A stretch of DNA of 64,000 bases from Ga0077560 sp046330395 (lineage in GTDB: Bacteria > Actinomycetota > Thermoleophilia > Miltoncostaeales > Miltoncostaeaceae). Under the pieces are notes generated by a model that made no database searches, had not been told where the DNA came from, and saw only the letters and a program-made list of their open reading frames with translations. Position numbers and translations under genes: made by a program. This document shows positions 9,197 to 18,751 of the stretch, piece by piece; the stretch's first letter is position 1, and each line of letters opens with the position of its first letter. Location: contig JAXLSS010000004.1 in assembly GCA_046330395.1 (NCBI GenBank), positions 213,086 through 277,085 on the forward strand, given 5' to 3'.

Positions 9197-10687
9197 ATGG
9201 GTAAGACATGGCTGGCCATCCTCGGATGCGCGGCGGCATGTGCCCTGCCCGCCGGCGCCGGCGCCTACACCACCGCCGACCTGCCCGACCTCACGGCCCT
9301 GCTGCCCACCGTCATCAGCGCCAACCAGCAGGCCCCGGTGTACATGGACCCGTTCGAGATCCCCGGTCGTCTGCTGTACCGCTTCGACGGCGTGGTGTGG
9401 GACCGGGCGGAAGCCGGCGCGCTCGACGTCTACCGGGACCCGGTCACCACCCACGCCAACCAGATCATCTGGAGCGGGGGCATCCCCACCACCGCGACCA
9501 ACCCCAGGAACCTGCCGCCGGGGTCGGACACCCACTGGACCGCCGTCGACCGCAGTGCCTCGGGCGCCAGCTTCTACGCGGAACCCAGCGCCGATGCGGG
9601 GGCCTGGCACCTCTCCGCCGCCGCCATCTACCAGTTCCTGGTGCCGGGCGGACCGCCCGTGCTGTCGGCCAAGGTGGGCTTCTGCATGTTCGACACCTGG
9701 GGGCAGGGCGCCACCTCGTACTTCCCGTCCGCCAACCCCGACCCGTACGGCCAGTCGTACTGGTGCTACCAGGACCCCGGCGGCGGCACCCTCGTGCGCA
9801 TGGGCATCTCGCCGGGCTGGGGCGACTACTACTGGTCGCAGCTCAAGTACCAGTGGGTGGACGTCACCGGCATGGCCCCCGGTTCCTACACGCTGCGGGC
9901 CACGGTGAACCCCAGCAACTACATCCTGGAGTCGGACACCACCAACAACGTGCTGGATGACGTGCGGGTGATCCCGGGCCCCACGGCGGACAGCGCCAGC
10001 CAGCAGGTCACGCCGGGCACCGCGACCCCCATCGCCCTCTCGGGAACCATCGTGGGCCCGGACATCCCGGTGCGCACCAGTAACACCGGGGTGTGCGTGA
10101 AGCTCACGCAGGTCACTCCGCGGTCGGCGTGTTACGCCACCACCACGAACGACGCCCCGTTGACGTTCGCCGTGGATCAGAAGCACCAGCCGGCCCACGG
10201 GACCGTCACCATCCGGTCCACCGGTGCGCAGACCGCCAACGCCGTCTACACGCCCAACGCCGGGTACTCCGGACCGGACTCGTTCGTCTACACGGCAACC
10301 GACCCACGCGGGCTGGTGAGCCTGCCGGCCACCGTCAACGTGCAGGTGCCGTCCACCGGTGGCGGTGGCGGTGGCGGCGGCGGGGGTGGTGGCGGCACGG
10401 TCACGCCGCCGCCGGTGCGCGTAGGCCTGCGCACCCTGGGTCCCGTGCACGTGGGCCAGCTGGTGCACCTGCGGGTGACCCTCAACAAGCGGGCGCACCT
10501 CAAGGTGACGCTGCAGCTGCTGAGGGCCCACAGGTTCGCCAACCGCACCACCCGCGTGTTCACCGGCAAGACCACCACCCTCGGATTCCGCGCCACGGCG
10601 CGCGGCAAGTACGTGGTGCGCCTGAAGTGCCAGCTGGGCACCAGGGTCTGGTACACGGCCCCCCTCACGCTGAACCTGGTGGGGTAG
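9197..10687 (+). CDS. Secreted lysyl-oxidase-like protein, copper site incomplete
   Basis: 496 residues with a signal peptide (1-23). Residues 50-258 follow the lysyl oxidase family: RFDGVVWDR...GALDVYR, AKVGFCMFDT (K159), MGISPGWGDYYWSQLKYQWVDVTG and NPSNYILESDTTNN. Family members carry an HxHxH copper motif; here the matching segment reads DAGAWHL, so only the third His (H138) remains. This suggests loss of catalysis or another metal site. An Ig/cadherin-like domain follows (about 262-385), then a glycine linker of about 13 Gly and a C-terminal beta domain of about 90 residues. It is flanked by a perfect palindromic hairpin downstream. It is probably a structural or binding protein outside the cell. 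Confidence 0.75.
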   Translation: MGKTWLAILGCAAACALPAGAGAYTTADLPDLTALLPTVISANQQAPVYMDPFEIPGRLLYRFDGVVWDRAEAGALDVYRDPVTTHANQIIWSGGIPTTATNPRNLPPGSDTHWTAVDRSASGASFYAEPSADAGAWHLSAAAIYQFLVPGGPPVLSAKVGFCMFDTWGQGATSYFPSANPDPYGQSYWCYQDPGGGTLVRMGISPGWGDYYWSQLKYQWVDVTGMAPGSYTLRATVNPSNYILESDTTNNVLDDVRVIPGPTADSASQQVTPGTATPIALSGTIVGPDIPVRTSNTGVCVKLTQVTPRSACYATTTNDAPLTFAVDQKHQPAHGTVTIRSTGAQTANAVYTPNAGYSGPDSFVYTATDPRGLVSLPATVNVQVPSTGGGGGGGGGGGGGTVTPPPVRVGLRTLGPVHVGQLVHLRVTLNKRAHLKVTLQLLRAHRFANRTTRVFTGKTTTLGFRATARGKYVVRLKCQLGTRVWYTAPLTLNLVG

Positions 10688-10688
10688 G

Positions 10689-10710
10689 CCGCCCCGGCCG
10701 GCCGGGGCGG
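10689..10710. terminator. GC palindrome after lysyl-oxidase-like gene
   Basis: A perfect 22-nt palindrome (CCGCCCCGGCC and its complement) starts 2 bp after the stop codon. It has no U tract, as is usual in high-GC actinobacteria. Confidence 0.6.
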
Positions 10711-10774
10711 TGTCCCCGGCCGGCCCGGACGCGACGCGGTGACCCGGACCACCCTTTGGGGTGAGAATCGGCGG

Positions 10775-11658
10775 ATGAGGCTCGACACCGTCGCCGCCTT
10801 CCGCATGGTCATCCGCACCGCGGCGAGGTTGTGCGCGGCGTTGCCCGCCCCGGTGGCGGCCGGGCTGGCCACGGTGGGCGGCACGGTGGAATGGGCGCTG
10901 CGGCCCGGTAAGCGCCGGGTCCTGGCGGCCAACCTGGGCCACACGGTGGGCCTGCCCGCGGATGCCCCGGACGTCCACCGGCTGGTGCGGCGCAACATGC
11001 AGGCGGGCGCCCGGCGCGCGGCGGGCATGCTGTGGGCCCTCGACCGGCCGTCCACGGCCGCCCGGCGCGTGCGCATCGAACCCGCCGGGCGCCTGCGGGA
11101 CGTGCTGGCCGAGGGGCGCGGGGTGGTGCTCACCTCGGCCCACGTGGGCCCCTTCGAGTCCGTGGCGGCCGTGGCCCACGTGCTGCCCGACGGGGTTGCG
11201 ATGGCCGTGGTGGCCGAGGACACGCGCACCGGGCGGGCCATGGCGCCGCTGCGGCGGCGCATGGGCGTGCGGGTGGTGGACACCGCCACGGGGTTCCGGC
11301 CGGCGGTTGACCTGCTGCGGGCGGGGAACATCGTGGTGGTGATCGCCGACCTACACCGCGACGGTATGCGGGGCCACCGCGTGCCGTTCCTGGACGGCAC
11401 GCTGATCGTGCCCGGCGCCCGGCGGCGCTGGCGCGCCTGGCCGGCGCCCCGCTGATGACGTTCACCGCCCGCCCGGTGGGGTGGCGCCGCTGGCGGGTGG
11501 ACCTGGACCCGCCCATCCCCCCGCCCCGGCCCGCCGACGGCCGGGCGTGGGAGCGCACGGCCACGGCCGCCGTGGCCGACGCCTTCGCCGCCGCCATCCG
11601 GGCGCAACCGGAGCAGTGGGACGCCGTGGACCCGCTGCCGTGGGGGCCGGCGCCGTGA
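10775..11658 (+). CDS. Lysophospholipid acyltransferase (LpxL/PatA-like), one frame break
   Basis: About 295 residues once a frame break near 11425 is repaired. The first part (10775-11455) has VEWALRPGKRRVLAANLGH and TSAHVGPFESV, where HVGPFE is the H-x4-E catalytic motif of the LABLAT acyltransferases such as the phosphatidylinositol mannoside acyltransferase PatA. The second part, in frame -1, begins ALARLAGAPLMTFTARPVG and ends QPEQWDAVDPLPWGPAP, a typical C-terminus. One base appears to be missing in the CCCGGCGG run. It would act at the cytoplasmic membrane, moving a fatty acyl group to a glycolipid. Its stop overlaps the next start (GTGA). Confidence 0.75.
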
Positions 11659-12409
11659 AGTGGGTCCTCAGGGTGGGGGCCGCGCTGGTGATGGTCGCCG
11701 CGGTCGTCGTGGCGGTGGTGTGGTGGCGGGCGGGCCGTGACAGCACCCCGGTGGCCGCCGACTTGGCGCGGTGGCCCGCTTCCGCGCCTCGCCGGGCCGG
11801 GAGGGCGACGGCACCCCCCGCCGGCCCCGGGCGTCTACACCTACGCCACGCGCGGCCGCGAGTGCGCGGGGTGCCCGCTGCGCATCTGCCGCGACCTGCC
11901 GGGCACCGCGCGCATGATCATCACGCGGCCCGGCGGGCAGGTGCTGGCGCTGCTGGAGCTCTCCCAGGAGCACCAGGAGGCGTCGCGGTGGGCGATCCGG
12001 CCGGACGGCCGCTACCTGCTGTGGCAGCGCTCCAGCGTGTCGTTCGCGGGGTTCGGCGGCACCGACGCGAAGGACACCGTGCCGGCCACGCTGGCCATCC
12101 CGGCGCGTCCTGGGGTGGGGCGCCGGTGGACCCAGCGGTTCCGGTTCGGCAACCTGCGGGTGTCGTGCCGCAACGTGATCGTGCGCCGCGGGGACGTGCG
12201 CGTGGGCGACCGCGATCTCCGCGGCCGTGCTCATCCGCAGCACGTCGGTCACCACCGGCGACCACCCCGGTACGGAGGTGGACCTCACATGGCACATCCC
12301 CTCGCTGGGGCTGGACGCGCGCAGCGAGGTGCACCGCCGCGTGGGCGGCACGTTCCCGTACCGGATGGACGCCTGGGGGACGCTGGTGTCGGTGGAGCCG
12401 GCCACCTGA
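11655..12409 (+). CDS. Single-TM protein of unknown function, several frame breaks
   Basis: Starts at GTG 11655, overlapping the acyltransferase stop by GTGA. VKWVLRVGAALVMVAAVVV is a membrane segment, followed by a soluble part of about 210 residues. The frame changes near 11770-11825 and again near 12210. The conserved-looking pieces are GVYTYATRGRECAGCP, WAIRPDGRYLLWQ, TQRFRFGNLRVSC and, at the end, EVDLTWHIPSLGLDARSEVH. Four Cys residues sit in the exported part. The translational coupling suggests a role beside the acyltransferase in envelope lipid synthesis. No family recognised. The breaks lie in G/C runs and look like sequence errors. Confidence 0.5.
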
Positions 12410-12486
12410 TGCGGCTGCCCGGGCGCCGGTCGTGGGCGGTACGCGGGGCGCTGGGGGTGGCCCTGGGCGTGGCGCTGGTGCTGGCA
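12409..12486 (+). pseudogene. 5' stub of a membrane-protein gene (possible YbhN-type)
   Basis: ATG 12409 overlaps the previous stop (TGATG) and opens with MRLPGRRSWAVRGALGV, a basic start followed by a hydrophobic helix. After about 26 codons the reading is simply the antisense of the minus-strand gene described next, so the gene seems cut near 12486. Its possible 3' remnant is at 13141-13440. Confidence 0.4.
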
Positions 12487-13098
12487 GGTCACCGGCACGG
12501 CGTCGCCGGTGATCCAGCCCTGCGCGGCCGCGAGGTCCCCCACCGCGGGTCCCTGCAGATCCTCGATCGCCACCCGGCTGAGCGCGGCCGTCCAGACCAG
12601 CTGGTCGCCGGTGGACCGCCGGTGCGCCACGATCTGCGCGGCAACGCAGTCCACGGGTGGCATGGCGCGGGCGGGTCCCGCCCACGGGCCGTACTCCATG
12701 GCGTACCGGTACGGGAGGGTGCCGTCGTCGTGCTGATCCACGTGACCGTTGACGGTGTTCTCGTAGATGGTGACGGCGGTGCCCTGGGAGGTGTGCCACC
12801 GGCCGAGCAGCATGCGATAGCCCACCACGCCGGTCGCCGGCCCGTAGGTGTCGCAGTACTGCAGGAAGGCCTGGTCGCCCGCGAACGCGCCGAACGACGT
12901 GGACGACCGGAACGCGGCGGTGCCGTCGGGAGCGAGCGAGCTGGGCAGTGATCCCGCCGGCAACGTCCAGCTCGAGCTGAACGCGGCGGGTTCCTCGAAC
13001 ACGGGCCCGGCGGTGGCGGTGACCGCCGAGGCGGCCAGCGTTGCCGCGCAGGCGATCAGCGAGCGTGCGATCCGGCGGCGGGGGTTGCGAATGGTCAT
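12487..13098 (-). CDS. Small secreted protein of unknown function
   Basis: About 200 residues from ATG 13098 (AGGAC upstream). Signal peptide SLIACAATLAASAVTATAG, then a beta-rich region (AAFSSSWTLPAGSLP, YGPATGVVGYRMLLGRWHTS, GTAVTIYENTVNG) and the last recognisable piece GWITGDAVPVTCQ near nt 12487. The natural stop is not clear: after this point the frame runs on into sequence antisense to a plus-strand gene. No family recognised. It sits between two plus-strand pieces that look like the two ends of one membrane-protein gene, so it may belong to an inserted or inverted segment. The 3' boundary is approximate. Confidence 0.55.
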
Positions 13099-13140
13099 GG
13101 GGTGTCCTGAGCGAGGGATTGGCGGGACCGTGCGGGGGGT

Positions 13141-13440
13141 CACGGGCCCAGATGGATGGCGCGGGCGCCGACGACGTCGGCCGACGCGCGGGGGGCGTGG
13201 TGCACCACCACCGTGGTGGTGGCGGTGCCGGTGCTGCCCGGCGGGCTGGGGGCGGTTGAGGTGGCGGTGCCCCTGGTGTTCCGCGCCGCGGGCGTGCCGT
13301 ACTCCGAGGCCGTGCTGGCCGTGCTGGCCTGGCGCGTGCTGCAGTTCTGGCTGCCCACCGTGGCGGGCCTGGGCTGCTACGGCCAGATGATGCTTGATGC
13401 TCGGCGGCGCACCCGCGCGATGGGGGAATCACCGGCGTAG
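13141..13440 (+). pseudogene. 3' remnant of a flippase-like (YbhN/UPF0104) membrane protein
   Basis: An open frame without a plausible start. It encodes about 95 residues ending in LPGGLGAVEVAVPLVF...YSEAVLAVLAWRVLQFWLPTVAGLGCYGQM, the PGGLG-x-x-E and R-x-x-x-F-W-L-P signatures of the last helices of the lysylphosphatidylglycerol synthase TM/YbhN family. Such proteins have about 300 residues, so about two thirds are missing. The upstream gene is on the other strand. Confidence 0.6.
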
Positions 13441-13505
13441 GCGGCCGCGAGCAGTTGGCCGGCCGGGACGTGGCCATCGGCCCGGTCCTGACTTACGCTT
13501 CGTGC

Positions 13506-14387
13506 GTGCTCGAACACGACGACGCGCTGCGCTCGGCCTGCTTCCTCGCCCTCGACGTCCTGCGTGCCCGCTTCGGAGCCGAGGTGCCGTATCGGGGCGG
13601 GCTGGAGCTGGGCTTTGCGTTCGAGGGCGGACGGATCCCGTTTCTCAGCCCGGCCAAGGGGATCTTCCGCGCCCGGGCGCAGCGCGGGCCGGCGGCGCTC
13701 TCCGTAATGACCTCGGCCAGGTCGCCCTACGACGACGAGGAGACGGATGAGGGGTTCTGGTACGCCTTTCGCGATGGCGCGCCGGAGCTGGCCGACAACC
13801 GCGCCCTGCGGGCGGCGCACGAACTCGGGGTCCCGATCGTGTACTTCATCGGACTCCGACCGGGGTGGTTCGAGCCGGTCGCCCCGTGCTGGGTGGTGGA
13901 CCGCGACCTCCGCCGAGTGCTCATCGCGCCGTCCCCGCCCGGCATCACACTGGCGGAACGCGCCCCGGAGGGTGATGAACGACGCTACGCCACCCGCGAG
14001 GTGCGCCGTCGCCTCCACCAGGGCCGCTTTCGAGGGCTGGTACTGCCCGCCTACAGCGACCGTTGCGCCGTGTGCAGCCTTCGGGAACGTCGCCTGCTCG
14101 ACGCCGCGCACATCCTGGCCGACGGTCACCGCCGGGGTGAACCGGTGGTGCCCAACGGCCTGAGCCTCTGCAGCATCCACCACCGGGCGTATGACGAGGA
14201 CCTCATCGGCATCGATCCCGACCACCGCGTACATGTCTCGCGTGCACTGCTGGAGGACCAGGACGGCCCCATGCTGGAGTTGCTCAAGACCTTCCATGGC
14301 ACGCGCATCGCCGCCCCGACCAGCAAACGCCTGGCTCCCGATCCGATGCGTCTCGCGGAGAGGTTCGAGCGGTTCCAGGCGGGCTGA
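13506..14387 (+). CDS. HNH endonuclease (McrA/YDJ-like restriction protein)
   Basis: 293 residues from GTG 13506. The N-terminal half (DDALRSACFLALDVL...LELGFAFEGGRIPFLSPAKGIF) matches the modified-base or DNA-recognition half seen in solitary restriction-type HNH proteins. The C-terminal HNH nuclease is RCAVCSLRERRLLDAAHI, then LSLCSIHHRAYD, giving the two CxxC/CxxH zinc pairs and the AH catalytic histidine. There is no Shine-Dalgarno sequence, but TACGCT lies 6 nt before the GTG, which suits a leaderless transcript. No methylase is adjacent, so a type IV (modification-dependent) or orphan defence role is possible. An in-frame TTG at 13455 is an alternative start. Confidence 0.75.
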   Translation: MLEHDDALRSACFLALDVLRARFGAEVPYRGGLELGFAFEGGRIPFLSPAKGIFRARAQRGPAALSVMTSARSPYDDEETDEGFWYAFRDGAPELADNRALRAAHELGVPIVYFIGLRPGWFEPVAPCWVVDRDLRRVLIAPSPPGITLAERAPEGDERRYATREVRRRLHQGRFRGLVLPAYSDRCAVCSLRERRLLDAAHILADGHRRGEPVVPNGLSLCSIHHRAYDEDLIGIDPDHRVHVSRALLEDQDGPMLELLKTFHGTRIAAPTSKRLAPDPMRLAERFERFQAG

Positions 14388-14549
14388 TCCCGGGCGGACG
14401 CCCCGGCAGCACCCATGCACGGCTGCAGGGGTTCCCGGGAGGTGCTCAGCCCGGGCCGGTGCCGGACGCCTGAACCTGGGGGAGGCTCACAACCCGCGGG
14501 CCCGCGGTCGATAGGGATGTGACCCCGTTCCGCCCCCACCCGGAGGCCG

Positions 14550-17109
14550 GTGATTCCCCCGAGCCCGCTGGTGCCACGCGTACGCCCCACCGCACCGCCC
14601 TCCCGGTTCCGCAGCGCGCGAGCCCGCATCGCCCTGGGCGCCCTCGCTCTGCTCGGCGCGTCCGGCATGCCCGCCGTCGGTGTCGTCACCCAACTGCATC
14701 CGCCCGACGTGGCCGGTGGATCGGGCACCTGGAGCACCGCGGCATCCGCGACGCTGACGGCGTCGGCGCCGTGGGACGCGACCGCCACCGGCTGGGAGTA
14801 CCGCACCTCCGCCGACCAGGGGGCCACCTGGACGGTGCCCACCGCGACACCCAACGGCGATGGGGGCCTCGTGGTGAGCGACGAGGGCTTCACCAGCGTG
14901 GAGTTCCGGTACCACGACCTGACGGGAGCGGTGTCCGGATGGTCCGATGCCGTTGCGGTGAAGCTGGACCGCACCGCGCCGGCCGTGGTCGCCACGCTGA
15001 CCCTGGTGGACAACACGCCGTACGACCCCGCCACCACCCTCCCGGCGGGGGACAAGGTGGGTTTGCCGATGGGGCCCGGTGACAGCGCCGGGGCCGCCCT
15101 CAACTCCGGCCCGCTGCGGTTCACCCCCGAGACCGACTGCCGCCACTCCGTGGACGGCGGCCCCTGGCAGGCATGCGGACCGGCCCTGTACGGCATCATC
15201 GACGGCCCCCGGAACGTGTTCTCGGCGGCCGACCTGCTGGGACGGGGCGTCAACGTGGTGCAGCTGCGCGGCCGCGACGCGGTGGGAAACGTGTCCCCGT
15301 GGACCACCATCACCAACGGCCCGGTGTCGGTGGGCACCGGCATCGCGGTGCCACTGGTGGGGTCCAGTTGCACGAAGACGGGCGACTGGACCGACACCTG
15401 CTTCCGGGGGGTGGTGAACACCCCGGTCGTGTTCCAGGCGGCCGACATGGTGGACGACCCGCAGGACGTGGCGCACCTGGAGTACCGCACCCGCCACGAC
15501 GCCGGCGCGTGGTCGGCGCCCGCGACGGGCGACAGCGTCACGGCATCCCAGGAGGGCGTCACGAACGTGCAGTTCCGCACGGTGGGCGTGGATGCCTCGG
15601 TGTCGCCGTGGAGCGCGGTGGACGGCTGGTCGACCGTGAACATCGACACCACCCCGCCGGCGGCGCCCGCCCACGTGTTCGCGTATGCCGGCGACGCCAC
15701 GCACCCCTACACCGGCGCCTGGCTGACCGGCACGGGCCTCATCCGCGCCGGCGACGCCCTGGTGTGGCCGGACCTGCAGTCCGCGATCACCGATCCGGAG
15801 TGCCGGGTGTCCACCGATGCCACCCCCGGCTGGTCGGCGTGCACCGTGAGCTTCCTGCCCTGGTCCTGGCCGGGCGTCCCGGTGCTCACCGTCGACCTCA
15901 CCCGCGAGGGCACCACCACCGTGGAGCTCCGTGTGACGGACCCGGCCGGCAACGTCTCCACGTGGTCCGACCCCTCGGCGGGCACCGTGCGCGTGGACAC
16001 CCACCCCCCGGGCGTGCCGGTGGTGTCCGGCGGCGCGGCCGCTTGGAGCGACGCACCGAACCGCACGCTGACCGCACAGGCGGTGGACGCCGCCTCCGGC
16101 GTGGACCACTACGAGCACCGCGCGTCCACCGATGGCGGCGGCACGTGGACGGCCCCCCAGATGGGCGGCACCCTCCCGGTGGGCGGGGAGGGCACCACCA
16201 CCGTGCAGTTCCGGGCGTTCGACGTGGCCGGCAACACCGGCGCCTGGTCCACGGTGGACAACGCCTCCACCGTCCGCCTGGACCGCACCGCCCCCAGCAC
16301 CCCCGAGGTGACCGGGGGCTCCGATGGGTCGCAGGACGTGGCCGCGGTCACCCTCGACGCGGCTGGTGCCACCGACTCCGGCTCCGGGATGAGCGGCTAC
16401 CAGGTGCGTGTGCAGCGGCCGGGTGCCGACTGGGGCCCGGCCCGTGACGGCGACCACGTGGAGGTGGCCGACGAGGGCGTCACGCACGTGCAGTTCCGGG
16501 CCGTCGACCGGGCCGGCAACACGGGCCCGTGGGCGCCCGCCGACCCCACACCCGCGGCGACGGTGAACATCCACCGGGCCACCCCGGCCACGCCGCCGGT
16601 GGCCAGCACGGACCCGCGCCTCACCGGGGCTGCGGCTGGGCGGCGCGCTCACCTGCGACCGCGGCACGTGGACCGGCGCCGGCGCGCTCAGCGTGGCCTG
16701 GCTGCGCAACGGGCAGCCCATCCCGGGCGCAACCGGCACCCGTCGCGTGATCACCGTGCAGGACGCGTGGACGCGGCTGAGCTGCCGGGTGCGGGCCACC
16801 AACGACGCGGGCGACGCCACGGCCACCAGCGCGTCCACGCTGGTGGCGCTGGCCCCCGTCAACGTCGCGCCGCCGCGCATCACCGGCTCGGGGCGGACGC
16901 TGCGCGCCGCCCCCGGGACCTGGGTGGACGGCCCCAACCCCTCCGCCCCGGCCTACCAGTGGCTGCGCGACGGGCAACCCATCGCCGGCGCCACCACGGC
17001 GACGCACCGGGTGACCGCGCGCGAGCGCGGCACCACGCTGAGCGTGCGCGTGACCGTCACCAACGCCCGCGGGCGGGCGTCGGCCACCAGCGGCGGCCGG
17101 TCCGGCTAG
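14550..17109 (+). CDS. Secreted multi-Ig-repeat protein, one frame break
   Basis: About 852 residues after repair. Signal peptide at about 25-45 (IALGALALLGASGMPAVG). At least six bacterial Ig-like repeats share the form ...YRTSADQGATWT...TSVEFRYHDLTG...SDAVAVKLDRTAP and TTVQFRAFDVAGNTGAWS...VRLDRTAPSTP. Two terminal repeats of another type have the pattern WLRNGQPIPGATGTRRVI and WLRDGQPIAGATTATHRV. The frame shifts at the GGGG run 16626-16629; dropping one G joins PRLTG to LRLGGALTCDRGTW. No catalytic domain or anchor was found. It is probably a cell-surface or matrix protein. GTG 14550 has GGAGG 4 bp upstream. Confidence 0.7.
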
Positions 17110-17825
17110 GGCAACTCCATGCGCGACAGCCGCCGGCCGCCCAGCCACGTGGCCGCCACGGCCACCGCCAGCGGAACCACCAGCGCGGTCACCACGCTCA
17201 CGCCGGGCACGCGGAACGTCTCGGCCGTGGGGACCCCCTGGGCCACCAGGCGCCGCCCGTACGCCCCCAGCGACAGCTTGTCCGCGGAGCCGGCGAACGT
17301 GGCGATGGTGCCCTCCCACAGCACGATGTAGAGCATCCCCAAGATGATGGCGCGGCGCACCAGCAGGGCCAGCAGGGCCGCCAGGGCGCAGTAGGCCAGC
17401 GCCGCCACCGCCACCGCCACCACCAGCCACACCACGCCGCGCGCGCCCATGCCCCCGCGCAGGCCCAGGACGGCCGCACCGGCCACGGCCGGCACCAGCA
17501 GCGCCAGCGAGGCGCACCAGGACGCCAGCACCCAGTGCAGCACCAGCCGCACCCGGGCCACAGGGGACGCGGCCAGGTACAGGATGGTCCAGTCCTCGCG
17601 CTCGTCGCCCACCCCGGTGGCGCCCAGCACCAGCGCCACGAACGCCACCACGGTGGGGATGGTGAGCGACTCGGCCACCTCCGCGTAGCCGGCCAGCCAC
17701 TGCGACCGGTCGGCCCGGATGACGGGCAGCAACGCCACCACGCCCGCCAGCAGCGACAGGCCGCCCATGGCCCACGTGCGGCGGGCGCGCACGAGCCCGC
17801 GCAGGGTGATGCCGAAGGGGGTCAG
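17106..17825 (-). CDS. ABC exporter permease B, apparent CTG start
   Basis: 239 residues with about six hydrophobic helices (GGLSLLAGVVALLPVI, TIPTVVAFVALVLGAT, LALLVPAVAGAAVLGL, VVWLVVAVAVAALAYCALAALLALL, VVTALVVPLAVAVAA). It resembles ABC-2 type permeases. No ATG, GTG or TTG lies in frame near the expected N-terminus LTPFGITLRGLVRARR; the frame opens at a CTG whose TGA overlap with the ATPase stop (CTGA) mimics ATGA coupling. GTG 17792 is the fallback start but would drop 11 residues. It is the last gene of a four-gene operon. Confidence 0.7.
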   Translation of the reverse strand: MTPFGITLRGLVRARRTWAMGGLSLLAGVVALLPVIRADRSQWLAGYAEVAESLTIPTVVAFVALVLGATGVGDEREDWTILYLAASPVARVRLVLHWVLASWCASLALLVPAVAGAAVLGLRGGMGARGVVWLVVAVAVAALAYCALAALLALLVRRAIILGMLYIVLWEGTIATFAGSADKLSLGAYGRRLVAQGVPTAETFRVPGVSVVTALVVPLAVAVAATWLGGRRLSRMELP

Positions 17826-18751
17826 CGACCCACCCCGCGGGCGCGGGCCGTGAGGTAGGCGAACACGCTCTCCAGGTCGTCGCCCACCGGCTCCACCGCG
17901 CGCAGGGTGAGGCCGGTCCGGCGGGCGATGACCGGCAGGCGCACCGCCAGCGCCCCCGCGTCGGCGCTCTCGGTGAGCAGCACGTCGCCGTCGATACGCA
18001 CCGACGACACCAGCCCCTCGGCCACCAGGTCGCGTGCCAGCAGGGCGGGGGAGTCCACCCGCACGCGCACGGTGCGCGGCCGCTCGGCCAGCAGGTCGCG
18101 GATGCCGCCCGTGGTGCCCTCGGCCACCAGCCGGCCGTTCACCAGCACCACCACGCGGGGGGCCATGCGCTCCACCTCGCCCAGCTGGTGGGACGACACC
18201 AGCACGGTGCGGCCCTCGTCGCCCAGCTGCGCGATGAGGTCGATCATGTCCCGCCGTTGCGCCGGGTCCAGGCCGTTGAGGGGCTCGTCCAGCAACAGCA
18301 CCTGCGGGTCGTGCACCAGGGCCTGGGCCAGCTTGACGCGTTGCTTCATGCCCTTGGAGAAGCCCTCCAGGCGGCGGTGGGCCGCCGCGGTCATGTCCAG
18401 GCGCCCGAGCGCGTCGTCGGCGGCCGCGGCGGGGTCGGGCACGTCCCGCATGCGCGCGCAGGCCATCACCGCCTGGCGGGCCGTGAGGTGGGGCCACAGC
18501 CCGTCGCCGTCCGGCACCACGCCCAGCACGCGGAACACCTCCACATCGCCGGGGGCGCGGCCCAGTACCCGCACCCGGCCCTCGTCCGGGCGGGCGTAGC
18601 CGGCCAGCAGCTTCAGCAGCGTGGACTTTCCGGCCCCGTTGTGGCCCAGCAGCCCGGTCACCCCGGGCTCGACGCTGAACGTGACGTCGCCCAGGGCCAC
18701 GGTGTCGCCGTACCACTTGGACACCCGGTCCACCTCGATGGGCGGGGTCAC
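17822..18751 (-). CDS. ABC transporter ATP-binding protein B
   Basis: 309 residues from GTG 18751. Walker A GHNGAGKST, signature FSKGMKQR (a variant of LSGGQ typical of ABC-2 exporters of the CcmA class), Walker B VLLLDEP and the H-loop SSHQLGEVE are all present. The C-terminal 85 residues form the usual regulatory extension. The start overlaps the upstream permease stop (GTGA) and its own stop overlaps the downstream permease start. It hydrolyses ATP for the paired permease; substrate unknown. Confidence 0.9.
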   Translation of the reverse strand: MTPPIEVDRVSKWYGDTVALGDVTFSVEPGVTGLLGHNGAGKSTLLKLLAGYARPDEGRVRVLGRAPGDVEVFRVLGVVPDGDGLWPHLTARQAVMACARMRDVPDPAAAADDALGRLDMTAAAHRRLEGFSKGMKQRVKLAQALVHDPQVLLLDEPLNGLDPAQRRDMIDLIAQLGDEGRTVLVSSHQLGEVERMAPRVVVLVNGRLVAEGTTGGIRDLLAERPRTVRVRVDSPALLARDLVAEGLVSSVRIDGDVLLTESADAGALAVRLPVIARRTGLTLRAVEPVGDDLESVFAYLTARARGVGR

